Assembly (NCBI GenBank): GCA_029980465.1
Contig: JARYIJ010000001.1
Span: forward strand, 3,235,501-3,299,500
From: Pseudolabrys sp.
GTDB taxonomy: Bacteria > Pseudomonadota > Alphaproteobacteria > Rhizobiales > Xanthobacteraceae
Direction: 5' to 3'
Length of the DNA stretch: 64,000 nucleotides
The stretch's first letter is position 1. Each line of letters opens with the position of its first letter. The notes under the pieces are model-generated. The model saw only the letters and a program-made list of their open reading frames with translations, searched no databases and was not told the DNA's origin. Shown piece after piece: positions 1 to 8,371 of this stretch. Both the position numbers and the translations under genes were made by a program.

Positions 1-32
1 CGTCCGCGAATTTCAGGTGATTGGCTGGCCCT

Positions 33-1235
33 GTGACGAAGATACCTCCTCCCGTCCTGTTTGCGACCCGCGACCCCGAACCGGGCGCCGACATCCGCCA
101 TGCAGCCGATCATCGGCACGGCCTGCACGACCTGCCGCGCTCGCGCAGCCAGCGCTTCACTGGTGTTGTGCAACTGATCGGCTCGGTCATTGGCATCCCG
201 CTGGCGCTGGCCAGCGGCTATTCGCTCTACCGCGCCAACTTCTCGCCGGAGTCGGCCTGTCAGTCGCTGCGCGCCGGCATCGTGTCGATGCTCGACAAGA
301 ATGCCGACGCATCGACGCTGCGCATGCTGGTGCATCGCGACGTTGTTCGCTTCGAGAACGAGTGTGGCGCCTACGATCCCGATGCCGTCGCGGCCTTCAG
401 GAATCTGCTGGCGGCCGAGCGCGCGCCGGCGCGTCATGTCGAAACGCGTCCGGCGATCGAGGCGGTCGTCGCGAAGCCGGCGGCGAAGGCCGAAGCACCG
501 GCCAAGACCGAACCGGCCAAGACTGAACCGGCGAAACGCGAGGCGCTCGCGAAGTCCGAAGCCAAGCCCGCAGTCAAGTCCGAAGCCGTTGTCAGGCATG
601 AGCCGAAGACTGCCGCGCCTGTGACAGTGAAGCGCGAACGTGAGCCGGCCGTGAAAGAGGTCAGGCGCGAGCTCCATCTCGCACCCAAACAGGACGGCAA
701 GCAGGATCTCAAGGCGTTGGAGGATGCCAAGGCCATCCTGGAGCCGAAACCTGTCGCCCCGGCCAAGCCGCCCGCCGCGATGCCGGCTGCGCCGCTGCCT
801 GCCGACCTGGCGCCGGCGGAAACAGAGCCGGCTGATGCCATGACATCGGCGGCCAAGGCTCCGGAGGTGAAGGCTGACAGTGCGAAACCTGTCGAGACCA
901 AGCCGGCGGAATTGACGCCGCCCGAAGCCGTGCCCGCCGCGCCACAGCCGGCTCAGGCCTCGCTCGATCAAGGCGACACGACGCAGGTCGACGCCGCTTG
1001 GGTCGCCCGCGTGCGCGAGGCGTTGCGCGAGAGCGCGCAACGCCCGCAGCCCGCCGATGTCGATGCGCCGCCCGCTGCCGCCGCGGCGCCGGCTACCGCG
1101 CCGATACCGCCGCCGGTCGTCGTGCCGGACCCGCCTGCTTCATCGCCCAGTTCGCAGACCGCCAGCGTGCCGCCGGATCATCCGGTGCCGCCGGAGCCGA
1201 TCCCGAACGTCAGTCCGCCGCCGGCCGGCAACTGA
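33..1235 (+). CDS. Pro/Ala/Lys-rich single-pass membrane protein, function unknown
   Basis: No enzyme family is recognised. The frame opens just after an in-frame TGA at 18-20, so the gene is complete; TTG 21 and GTG 33 are both possible starts, and GTG 33 is chosen because an AGGTGA-like sequence lies a plausible distance upstream. A hydrophobic helix (about residues 45-65) follows a short basic N-terminus. A compact conserved-looking stretch with two cysteines (about residues 72-120) comes next. Beyond it the protein is low-complexity, built of Lys-Thr-Glu-Pro-Ala repeats and then Pro/Ala-rich sequence to the C-terminus, as in periplasm-spanning linker proteins. It is likely an inner-membrane protein with an extended periplasmic tail. 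Confidence 0.6.
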   Translation: MTKIPPPVLFATRDPEPGADIRHAADHRHGLHDLPRSRSQRFTGVVQLIGSVIGIPLALASGYSLYRANFSPESACQSLRAGIVSMLDKNADASTLRMLVHRDVVRFENECGAYDPDAVAAFRNLLAAERAPARHVETRPAIEAVVAKPAAKAEAPAKTEPAKTEPAKREALAKSEAKPAVKSEAVVRHEPKTAAPVTVKREREPAVKEVRRELHLAPKQDGKQDLKALEDAKAILEPKPVAPAKPPAAMPAAPLPADLAPAETEPADAMTSAAKAPEVKADSAKPVETKPAELTPPEAVPAAPQPAQASLDQGDTTQVDAAWVARVREALRESAQRPQPADVDAPPAAAAAPATAPIPPPVVVPDPPASSPSSQTASVPPDHPVPPEPIPNVSPPPAGN

Positions 1236-1425
1236 CACGATCAATCCTGTTTTGGAGTGTGGCCGTCGTGCCCGCATTTGCGCGGGCACCCGAGCCTTCG
1301 ACTCGATACACGCCAAGGTCGGATGGCCGGCTCGGCCGGTCATGACGGAGCGCCAGCATGGGTCTGACCGCGGCTCGTGTCGCGCCGAAGCCGCCGTCGT
1401 GGTTAATCCCCAAGATGCCGCGGGA

Positions 1426-2346
1426 TTACGCCTTGTCGTTCTTGGAAAACTGTCGCCACACCGCGACATCGGCGAGATCGGCCTCGATCTGCCAGCGCCC
1501 GGCCTTGCCGCGGGCGCGGACCGCCTTGGCGAGGTGCGCGAGATAGATGTCGCGCGGAATGTCACGGAAGCCGAGATCGCGCATGGTCGGGCTCATCAGC
1601 TTGCCGTCGTCGAAGTGATAGCCCCAGCGCGCGAGATGGAAATTCAGTGCGCACAGCCCGACCTTCGACGTGTTCGGCTCGAGCGAGAACTGCGACTCGC
1701 CGCTGAACGAGGCGCCGATGGCAACGCCGTAGCCGCCGCCGGCAAGTTCGCCGCGTTTGTTCCAGACCTCGAAGCTGTGCGCGTAACCGGCGTCGAACAG
1801 CTCGGCATAGGCACGCATGATGCGCGGCGTGATCCAGGTCAGCCGCCAGCGGCCGGTGCGCGGGCCGGCGCAGGCGGCGATGACGGCCTCGAAGTCGCGG
1901 TCGAAGGTGACGGTGTAGCCGCCGTTGCGCAAAACCTTGCGCATGGTCCTGCCGATATGCGCGTCCTCGAACGACAGCACGCAGCGCTTGGGCGGCGACC
2001 ACCATTTCAGCGGCGGCACATGGGCGAGCGGATAGAGACCGTTGCTGTAGGCGGCGATCAGCGTGTCGACCGACAGATCGTGGACGACGCCGGCGAGCCC
2101 CGGCGGGTTGGCGAGCGGCGCCTCGGGATCGGGCAGGCCGAAATCCGGCGCCAGCAATTCCTCGAAGCCGAGACGGGCGATGCCGAGCAGGCCCTTGAGG
2201 CCGCCGTGCTTGAGGCCGCGGGCGGTGCCGAGCAGGTAGCGCGCCAGCATGTCCTTCGGCCGCTCGCGGAACAGCTCGGCGCGGCGGTTGGCGGGCCGCG
2301 CAACAGCGCCCAGATGATCGGTGAGAAACGCCAAACCCGGCTCCAA
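1426..2346 (-). CDS. aat: Leucyl/phenylalanyl-tRNA--protein transferase (N-end rule), extended form
   Basis: The family transfers Leu or Phe from aminoacyl-tRNA to N-terminal Arg or Lys of proteins, marking them for ClpAP. Visible Aat signatures are NGLYP followed by WWSPPKR (about residues 102-121), then the TWITPRIMRAY segment, AHSFEVW, a glycine-rich GGGYGVAIG stretch and SGESQFS, all in family order. At 306 residues it is longer than the roughly 230 of E. coli Aat; the extra residues are N-terminal. The first start is TTG at 2346; an ATG at 2250 would give about 274 residues, nearer the family length. It is convergent with the preceding gene and divergent from guaA. Confidence 0.8.
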   Translation of the reverse strand: MEPGLAFLTDHLGAVARPANRRAELFRERPKDMLARYLLGTARGLKHGGLKGLLGIARLGFEELLAPDFGLPDPEAPLANPPGLAGVVHDLSVDTLIAAYSNGLYPLAHVPPLKWWSPPKRCVLSFEDAHIGRTMRKVLRNGGYTVTFDRDFEAVIAACAGPRTGRWRLTWITPRIMRAYAELFDAGYAHSFEVWNKRGELAGGGYGVAIGASFSGESQFSLEPNTSKVGLCALNFHLARWGYHFDDGKLMSPTMRDLGFRDIPRDIYLAHLAKAVRARGKAGRWQIEADLADVAVWRQFSKNDKA

Positions 2347-2475
2347 ACGTGTGGAAAGGGCGAGAATCTGGACCCGGTCATCTCACGCTGCGCCTAATGG
2401 AGGGTTATCTGAATCGGCGAAAACCGGGCTTAGTTAACCGGCCCTGACCGCAGAAAGTCCCAGAAAGGCGATGCC

Positions 2476-4107
2476 TTGACCCCGCCTAGCGCCACACGAC
2501 ATCGTCAACCGCCGGCCGCCGCGGCCGCTTCAGGCGACAAGAAGCACGTGCACGACAAGATTCTCATCGTCGATTTCGGCTCCCAGGTGACCCAGCTCAT
2601 CGCGCGCCGGGTGCGCGAGGAGAAGGTCTATTGCGAGATCGTGCCGTTCCAGAAGGCCGAGGAGGCGTTCCTCAGGATGCGCCCGAAGGGTGTCATCCTG
2701 TCCGGTGGCCCGGCCTCGGTGCTCGACAAGGAGGCGCCGTCGGCGCCGCAAGCGATCTTCAGCGCCGGCATTCCGGTGCTCGGCATCTGCTACGGCGAGC
2801 AGATCATGGCGCAGCAGCTCGGCGGCAAGGTCGAGGGTGGCCATCATCGCGAGTTCGGCCGCGCCGAGGTCGAGATCACCGAGGATTCGGCGCTGTTCGA
2901 GGGCGTCTGGACCAAGGGTGAGAAATATCCGGTCTGGATGTCGCACGGCGACCGCGTGACGAAACTGCCGGACGGCTTCCGCGCGCTCGGCAAGGCGGCG
3001 AACTCGCCGATCGCCATCATCGGCGACGAGACGCGCAAGTTCTACGCCATGCAGTTTCACCCCGAGGTCGTGCACACGCCGCATGGCGCGGCGCTGCTGC
3101 GCAATTTCGTACGCAGGATTTCCGGCGCGTCCGGCGACTGGACCATGCGCGCCTTCAGGGACGAGGCGATCGAGAAAATCCGTGCGCAAGTGAACGCAAA
3201 TGGCGGCAAGGGCAAGGTGATCTGCGGCCTGTCCGGCGGCGTCGACAGCGCGGTCGCCGCCGTGCTCATCCACGAGGCGATCGGCGAGCAACTGACCTGC
3301 GTGTTCGTCGACCACGGCCTGTTGCGACTCGCCGAGGCGCAGAAGGTCGTGTCGCTGTTTCGCGACAGCTACAACATCCCGCTCGTCCACGTCGACGCGT
3401 CGGAAACATTCCTCAAGGCGCTTGACGGCGTCGACGATCCGGAGCGGAAGCGCAAGATCATCGGCGGCCTGTTCATCGACGTGTTCGAGGCCGAGGCGAA
3501 GAAAATAGGCGGCGCCCAGTTCCTGGCGCAGGGCACGCTTTATCCTGACGTGATCGAGAGCGTGTCGTTCACCGGCGGCCCGTCGGTGACGATCAAGTCA
3601 CACCACAATGTCGGCGGCCTGCCCGAGCGCATGAACATGACGCTGGTCGAGCCGCTGCGCGAACTGTTCAAGGACGAGGTGAGGGCGCTCGGCCGCGAGC
3701 TCGGATTGCCCGAGGCCTTCGTTGGCCGTCATCCGTTCCCGGGGCCGGGCCTCGCCATCCGCATCCCCGGCCCGGTGACGCCGGACAAGGTGAAAATCCT
3801 GCAGTTCGCCGACGAGATCTACATCGAGGAAATCCGCCGCGCCGGACTCTATGACGACATCTGGCAGGCCTTCGCCGTGCTGCTGCCGGTCAAGACCGTC
3901 GGTGTGATGGGCGACAGCCGCACCTACGATTACGTCGTCGGCCTGCGCGCCGTGACCTCGACCGACGGCATGACGGCGGACTTCTATCCGTTCGACATGG
4001 CGTTCATCGGCACGGTGGCGACGCGCATCATCAACGAGGTCAAAGGGGTGAACCGCGTCGTCTACGACGTGACCTCAAAGCCGCCCGGAACGATCGAGTG
4101 GGAGTGA
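2476..4107 (+). CDS. guaA: GMP synthase (glutamine-hydrolysing)
   Basis: Converts XMP to GMP with glutamine and ATP, the last step of guanine nucleotide synthesis. The N-terminal class I amidotransferase domain carries the nucleophile Cys105 in GICYGEQ, with His195 and Glu197 in FHPEV. The ATP-pyrophosphatase domain carries the PP-loop SGGVDS at 253-258. The C-terminal dimerisation domain ends in the conserved IEWE. Start TTG 2476 has an AAAGG ribosome site about 9 bases upstream; GTG 2548, which yields an N-terminus close to typical homologues, is the alternative. The last codons coincide with a 13-bp repeat found again at 15093-15105, so a mobile island has rebuilt the gene end and supplied the final two bases of its stop codon. 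Confidence 0.97.
   Translation: MTPPSATRHRQPPAAAAASGDKKHVHDKILIVDFGSQVTQLIARRVREEKVYCEIVPFQKAEEAFLRMRPKGVILSGGPASVLDKEAPSAPQAIFSAGIPVLGICYGEQIMAQQLGGKVEGGHHREFGRAEVEITEDSALFEGVWTKGEKYPVWMSHGDRVTKLPDGFRALGKAANSPIAIIGDETRKFYAMQFHPEVVHTPHGAALLRNFVRRISGASGDWTMRAFRDEAIEKIRAQVNANGGKGKVICGLSGGVDSAVAAVLIHEAIGEQLTCVFVDHGLLRLAEAQKVVSLFRDSYNIPLVHVDASETFLKALDGVDDPERKRKIIGGLFIDVFEAEAKKIGGAQFLAQGTLYPDVIESVSFTGGPSVTIKSHHNVGGLPERMNMTLVEPLRELFKDEVRALGRELGLPEAFVGRHPFPGPGLAIRIPGPVTPDKVKILQFADEIYIEEIRRAGLYDDIWQAFAVLLPVKTVGVMGDSRTYDYVVGLRAVTSTDGMTADFYPFDMAFIGTVATRIINEVKGVNRVVYDVTSKPPGTIEWE
4093..4105 (+). repeat. Left attachment-type direct repeat (attL) in guaA
   Basis: The 13 bases ATCGAGTGGGAGT encode Ile-Glu-Trp-Glu plus the first base of the guaA stop codon. 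The same 13 bases recur at 15093-15105, exactly 11,000 bp away. Here the stop is completed as TGA by island DNA; in the right copy it reads TAG, presumably the ancestral stop codon. Confidence 0.75.
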
Positions 4108-4109
4108 TT

Positions 4110-4455
4110 TTGACCCATCCGAGGGTATCGGCAGAAGGCCGGCGATCTTCGTCAGCGCGGCAAGTCGTGAAGCCGGAGAGTCGGCTTTGCGGAATAGCGC
4201 CTTTCCGTATTTGCGCAGGAACAGGACGGTCCCGGCTTCGCAGGCGTCATAGGCGGTCTTCCAGTCCCATGCGCCGGCGGCATCGGAAGCGCCGAACGCT
4301 GTCTCCATCGCGGAACGCAGGATCCCGGCATCGATGCGCCGTCCGCCTTCGAGATCGGGAAGGAGAAGTCGCGCGGCCAGGAGGATGCCGGCAGAAGCGG
4401 ATGTGCGCGACGGCGCAGCCGCGCAGGCGGCCGCGGAACGGGAAAGAGTCGTCAT
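4110..4455 (-). pseudogene. 5' fragment of a strawberry-notch-type methylase/helicase gene
   Basis: From the ATG at 4455 the translation starts MTTLSRSAAACA and runs about 110 residues (ARLLLPDLEGGRRIDAG, later KYGKALFRKADSP and LTKIAGLLP). I recognise this as the N-terminus of the very large bifunctional SAM-methyltransferase / strawberry-notch helicase proteins found on rhizobial plasmids and integrative elements, where it precedes the methyltransferase domain. The resemblance stops at about 4125, next to the repeat at the end of guaA, so more than 90 percent of the gene is missing. In intact elements this gene lies downstream of the ParB-like gene on the same strand, as the two remnants do here. 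Confidence 0.65.
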
Positions 4456-4574
4456 GAGGGGAACCTCGGGAGAGCGAGTGCGGGCCGAGTCGACGGGCTC
4501 TCTCTCTCTCGATTCCGATCGGCTCAAACCCTCCCGGCCGGCCTCTCGCTCTTCCTTGCTGCTGGCGATGCTTC

Positions 4575-4607
4575 AAAACGAAAGCGCCCGACGCGATGGC
4601 CGGGCGC
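4575..4607 (-). terminator. Rho-independent terminator downstream of the ParB-like remnant
   Basis: Arms GCGCCCG (4584-4590) and CGGGCGC (4601-4607) enclose a 10-base loop. On the minus strand the stem is followed by TTTCGTTTT. It sits after the ParB-like reading frame and before the strawberry-notch fragment. Confidence 0.6.
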
Positions 4608-4626
4608 TGAGGGAGATAATCAGAGA

Positions 4627-4660
4627 CATGAGCGGGACGGCAAACGCCGCCCCGCTCATG
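4627..4660. other. Long hairpin just after the ParB-like stop codon
   Basis: The 10-base arms CATGAGCGGG (4627-4636) and CCCGCTCATG (4651-4660) are perfectly complementary. The stem continues past one mismatch through CGGC/GCCG to an AAAC loop. No T-run follows on the minus strand. It may be an RNA-stabilising 3' hairpin or part of a double terminator with the hairpin at 4584-4607. Confidence 0.45.
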
Positions 4661-4664
4661 GTCG

Positions 4665-5160
4665 TTATTCCGCGGCGATCACGGCAGGCTCGTCCGCGTC
4701 TTCTTCACCGGTGCCGTCCTCGTCGTCGGAGAGGAAGGCGGGCAGCGCCTCGTCACCCTCCGCGACATTGCCGTCGATTGCCTCCACGGCGTCGGCAACC
4801 GATGTGCGCAGCGGCTCGGGGAGCCAGCCGGTTCCGTCCAGCAGGCGCTCGGCTTCTTTCGCCATGTCCGCCTTCTTCAAGCGGTCGATGAGTTGCGCGG
4901 ACGGTTCGCCCTTCGCCTCGCGCACCGCCCCGAGGATGCGGGGCTTGGTGACGCGGCCGAGATAGTTGTCGACCGTCGGCCGCCAGCCGGCCTCGACCAT
5001 GTCGAGCCCGACCGCGCGCGCGAGACGTTCGGCCTGGACGAGACGGCGCTGCACGCCATGAACCGAGATGCCCGGGCCGCCATAGCGGTCGCCTTTCTCG
5101 TAGAGCGCGTTGACCCCAAAGGAGACGCAGTGCGCCAGCAGTGCGGCGCGGCTGTGCGCC
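4665..5160 (-). pseudogene. 3' fragment of a large ParB/RepB/Spo0J-family gene
   Basis: The minus-strand translation ends with features I recognise from the C-terminus of the roughly 700-residue ParB-like proteins of rhizobial plasmids and integrative elements: LLAHCVSFGVNALYEK, DMVEAGWRPTVDNYLG, RVTKPRILGAVREAKG, DMAKEAERLLDGTGWLPEPLR, then an acidic tail ending AVIAAE. The N-terminal nuclease/ParB domains are absent. Upstream the frame stays open but runs antisense to the DrmA-like gene with no ParB resemblance, so the gene was cut near 5160-5260 when the defence cargo joined it. The acidic tail is intact up to the stop codon at 4665. Confidence 0.65.
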
Positions 5161-5267
5161 GCGCCGCAATCTCGCGCGAGATATACATCGCGATGGGCGT
5201 CGGCGTGCCAGCAACCGCCCGTCTTCCGGGCGGAGACGAGCGCGATGAGGCTGCCATCGAAGAGGGA

Positions 5268-8200
5268 ATGCCGCCGTCTCAGGTGCTTGGCGGACGGCTT
5301 CGCATCCCCGACAGGCTGTCGCGGCGATACGACATCCCGCAGAAATGGATCCGGCTGCGCGTAGACGCGCCGGAGCTCGCGCTGCCGCTGCCATGTGATC
5401 CTGAAGAGTGGCAAAGGCTGGCCGCTGAACACGAGGCGCAGCTGCTGACTTCGATCCGCGTGGCATATTCCAACTGGATCGCATCTCCGGCTGGCCAAAA
5501 TGAAGCATGGCGGAAGCTTCATCCTCCTTCGGAGGCATTTTGGGATCCTGAGTCCTGGGACCGCTTTCTCACAAGCGCTCGTGCGGTTACGCCGAACGCA
5601 TCCGATCTTGTCCCGAATTTTGACGCGCAGATTCTTGTTCAGCCCCTCCATGATCCGCTGGAGCGTGGAAGTTTTTCGGTTCGCATTGCACTCGAGAACT
5701 TGCGTGAGAGCGACGCGGCCATGGAGTGCGGCCTTTTCAACGTCAATCTGACGGTCGAGTTGCCGAATGACGCGCTTGGCCCAATGCGCTTGGAACGCGT
5801 GAGGCGCAGCTATCACTTGGCGGGTTTCATGACGATGCCAGCCATCGGCGTGAATGGTGGTGTGTCAGATCTCGGCATAGACGAAGGCGTGCGTTCGCTG
5901 AGGACGACATGGATGCCGCGCTATGTGTTGCCGCGCACCCAAGCTACCGAAATCGCGGCTGTGCCCACCTCCTACGGACAATTGGGGCAGGAGACGACTG
6001 ACCTAAGCGATCTCGCTGCATTGCCGCAGGCGCTACGAGATTGGATCGACGTGGTCGCGCGGGAGACGCAGCTTTCCGTTCCTGGCGAGGAGGGCAGCGC
6101 CGAAGACGAAGCGGCGCAGCAGACGAGATTCCAGGACGATCTGCGCGCGTGGCGAAACGAAGCGGCTAGGATAAGCGCCGGCGTGGCTCTACTGGTGGAG
6201 GCGCAAGGAGCTTGGCGTCGTGACCGAAGTGCCGCCGCGGGTGTTCCTTATCGCGCTTGGTTGCTTCTCAACCGAGCATTCGCTGCCGCGTCTCCGCCGC
6301 GGGAAGGTGAGCCGCCACCTGGTTGGAGACTCTTCCAGCTAGCATTCGTTTTGGCACACGTTCCGACATTCGCATCCCGCCTCCCGGATTACGCGGGCCA
6401 CTTCGATGCTGCTTTTGATGAGGATGCGGCGAGCTTGCTCTACATGGCAACGGGCGGGGGCAAGACCGAGGCATTCTTCGGCACGCTGATCTATGCGCTG
6501 TTCCTCGATAGGCTCAGAGGTAAGCGCCGCGGCATAACGGCTATGATGCACTACCCACTGCGGCTGTTGACAGTACAGCAGGCGCAGAGGCTTGCACGTC
6601 TTTTAGCTCGGGCGGAGATGGTGCGCCGAACCGAGCATATAGACGGAGGTGCTTTCGAGATCGGCTTCTGGGTCGGTGGTGCCAACACGCCCAACTCAAC
6701 GGAGAAGCGCCCAGGTGAAGTCGCCGATGCGCTCCGTTGTGTGCCTCTGTCGAGCGACGTTCGCGCGCGAGATGAAGACGCGTTGATGGCAAGCCAGGAG
6801 CGGATCGATCGCGAATATGTGGCGGCTAAGACCGCTTGGAACAAGCTCCCGGTTTGTCCCTTCTGTGGATCCGATAGAGGAACGGGACTCCGCCTATTCG
6901 CAGGTAGGCATCACCAACTCGGGATCGTTTGTCTGAACGATTCTTGCGATTGGAATCGGAGTCATCGGACCGACGGGCCCGAACCTCTGCCATTCTTGAT
7001 CGCTGACACCGATATTTATCGGCGCGCGCCCGCCGTGCTTTTGGGCACGATCGACAAGCTGGCGCTTCTTGGGCAGGCAGCAGCGCCCTGGGGTCGAGTC
7101 TATGCGAGCTTGATGACCAACGGCCGTCTGCACACGGTTACGACATTGTCCGTGCTTGCCGCGCATGCGGCCACGATTACGCGATGGGAAAGGGACTTGG
7201 CGTCTTCGGATGCGGCGCGCCAGGCGCGGGCCGCTGCAGAAATCGAAGAGTGCGTCTCAGATGCGAGATGGTTCGATGCACGTCGCGCCGCCGTGCGGAC
7301 GACAGCCAGAGACGGACGCTTCGACAGGCTGGCGGCCTTGGTCGATCTGCACCGGATTGAGCTCACGTATGTGACGAACAAGAAGGGCGGCGACCAAATC
7401 CTCTCGGCGTTGGAGACAGAAGTACGCGAAGCGCATGCGGCTATGGGGCCGGAATATGCGCTGTCTTCGTTCGCAATGGAGCTAATCTCTGGTGGTGTCA
7501 ATATTGGCGGCATCCAGTCAGTGATCCGCGCCGCAGAGCGCCCTTTCGATCCGATGCATGACGACATCAGCACCGCATTGCGGGGCATTGTCGCGACGTC
7601 CGCTATCTCGCACGGCGTAGACGTCGAAGCCTTTAACGCAATGGCGTTTGCCGGGATGCCGTCCGATATCGCCGAGTACATCCAAGCATCCTCGCGGGTG
7701 GGGCGCACGCACGTCGGATTTTCATTGCTCATTCCGACCCCGCAAACGCGGAGGGACAGATTTGTCGTCGAAGTTCACGAGTCATTTCATCGTCTGCTGG
7801 AACGGATGATCGCTCCTCCCGCGGTGGAACGGTGGGCGGATCGCGCCATCGATCGAACGATACCGTCCCTTGTGCAGATGTGGCTGGCAGGTGTACGACA
7901 TCAGGAGCGCTTTCTGGCTGCGACGCCAGAGCAAAAGGCACAGGTCGCGCTGCCGACCACCGTTGAGCAGGTCGAACGGCTCCTGCGGGACCCGAGGGCT
8001 TTCGACGATTGCGTCGCCTTTGTCGTTGAAGCGGTGGGTATCGGCGCTACTACCGGAGCCCCGACCAATCCCATTTACTACACCGACCTTGTACGGGCGG
8101 CCGCGGCACGGATTCAAGCGGTCATTGCCAGCGGAGATTTCACCGGACGGCTTGGCGAGTTTTGGAATAATCCACTGAGCGGACTGCAGCGGCCGATGAC

Positions 8201-8369
8201 GAGCTTACGGGATGTCGACGCCGCAGGCCGCATCCGTGCATCGCAACGGACCCAACGCAATCAGCCGCTTTCTTGGGACGAGGTTGGTGAAGCCATGGCG
8301 ATGGTGCGCAACCGCGGCGTCTCACGCGATCGTCGGGCCGCGTCGAGCGAATTGGACGGAGAGGCCTGA
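5268..8369 (+). CDS. drmA: DrmA-like DISARM helicase with an apparent internal deletion
   Basis: In DISARM systems DrmA is a helicase-domain protein that works with DrmB against incoming phage DNA. Seen here: Walker A in ATGGGKT (Lys about 399), YPLRLLTVQQAQR motif Ia, a Cys-x2-Cys / Cys-x4-Cys pair (about 530-560), IYRRAP and GTIDKLALLGQ, then the C-terminal helicase domain with YVTNKKGGDQI, ATSAISHGVDVE and motif VI QASSRVGR (about 806-813). Between GTIDKLALLGQ and YASLMTNGR the family normally carries the Walker B (DExH) and SAT motifs over roughly 200 residues; here about ten residues separate them. The frame is open from 4893, but 4893-5260 is antisense to the ParB remnant, so ATG 5268 is preferred and ATG 5193 is possible. 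Helicase activity is doubtful. Confidence 0.75.
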   Translation: MPPSQVLGGRLRIPDRLSRRYDIPQKWIRLRVDAPELALPLPCDPEEWQRLAAEHEAQLLTSIRVAYSNWIASPAGQNEAWRKLHPPSEAFWDPESWDRFLTSARAVTPNASDLVPNFDAQILVQPLHDPLERGSFSVRIALENLRESDAAMECGLFNVNLTVELPNDALGPMRLERVRRSYHLAGFMTMPAIGVNGGVSDLGIDEGVRSLRTTWMPRYVLPRTQATEIAAVPTSYGQLGQETTDLSDLAALPQALRDWIDVVARETQLSVPGEEGSAEDEAAQQTRFQDDLRAWRNEAARISAGVALLVEAQGAWRRDRSAAAGVPYRAWLLLNRAFAAASPPREGEPPPGWRLFQLAFVLAHVPTFASRLPDYAGHFDAAFDEDAASLLYMATGGGKTEAFFGTLIYALFLDRLRGKRRGITAMMHYPLRLLTVQQAQRLARLLARAEMVRRTEHIDGGAFEIGFWVGGANTPNSTEKRPGEVADALRCVPLSSDVRARDEDALMASQERIDREYVAAKTAWNKLPVCPFCGSDRGTGLRLFAGRHHQLGIVCLNDSCDWNRSHRTDGPEPLPFLIADTDIYRRAPAVLLGTIDKLALLGQAAAPWGRVYASLMTNGRLHTVTTLSVLAAHAATITRWERDLASSDAARQARAAAEIEECVSDARWFDARRAAVRTTARDGRFDRLAALVDLHRIELTYVTNKKGGDQILSALETEVREAHAAMGPEYALSSFAMELISGGVNIGGIQSVIRAAERPFDPMHDDISTALRGIVATSAISHGVDVEAFNAMAFAGMPSDIAEYIQASSRVGRTHVGFSLLIPTPQTRRDRFVVEVHESFHRLLERMIAPPAVERWADRAIDRTIPSLVQMWLAGVRHQERFLAATPEQKAQVALPTTVEQVERLLRDPRAFDDCVAFVVEAVGIGATTGAPTNPIYYTDLVRAAAARIQAVIASGDFTGRLGEFWNNPLSGLQRPMTSLRDVDAAGRIRASQRTQRNQPLSWDEVGEAMAMVRNRGVSRDRRAASSELDGEA

Positions 8370-8371
8370 CG

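Noticed and set aside
481..560. Short tandem repeats resembling a CRISPR or VNTR
   Set aside because: They encode Lys-Thr-Glu-Pro-Ala repeats in frame within the first gene; there are no unique spacers.
4893..5267. N-terminal extension of the DrmA-like frame
   Set aside because: It is antisense to the ParB-like remnant, which fully explains its openness, and shows no helicase-family features.
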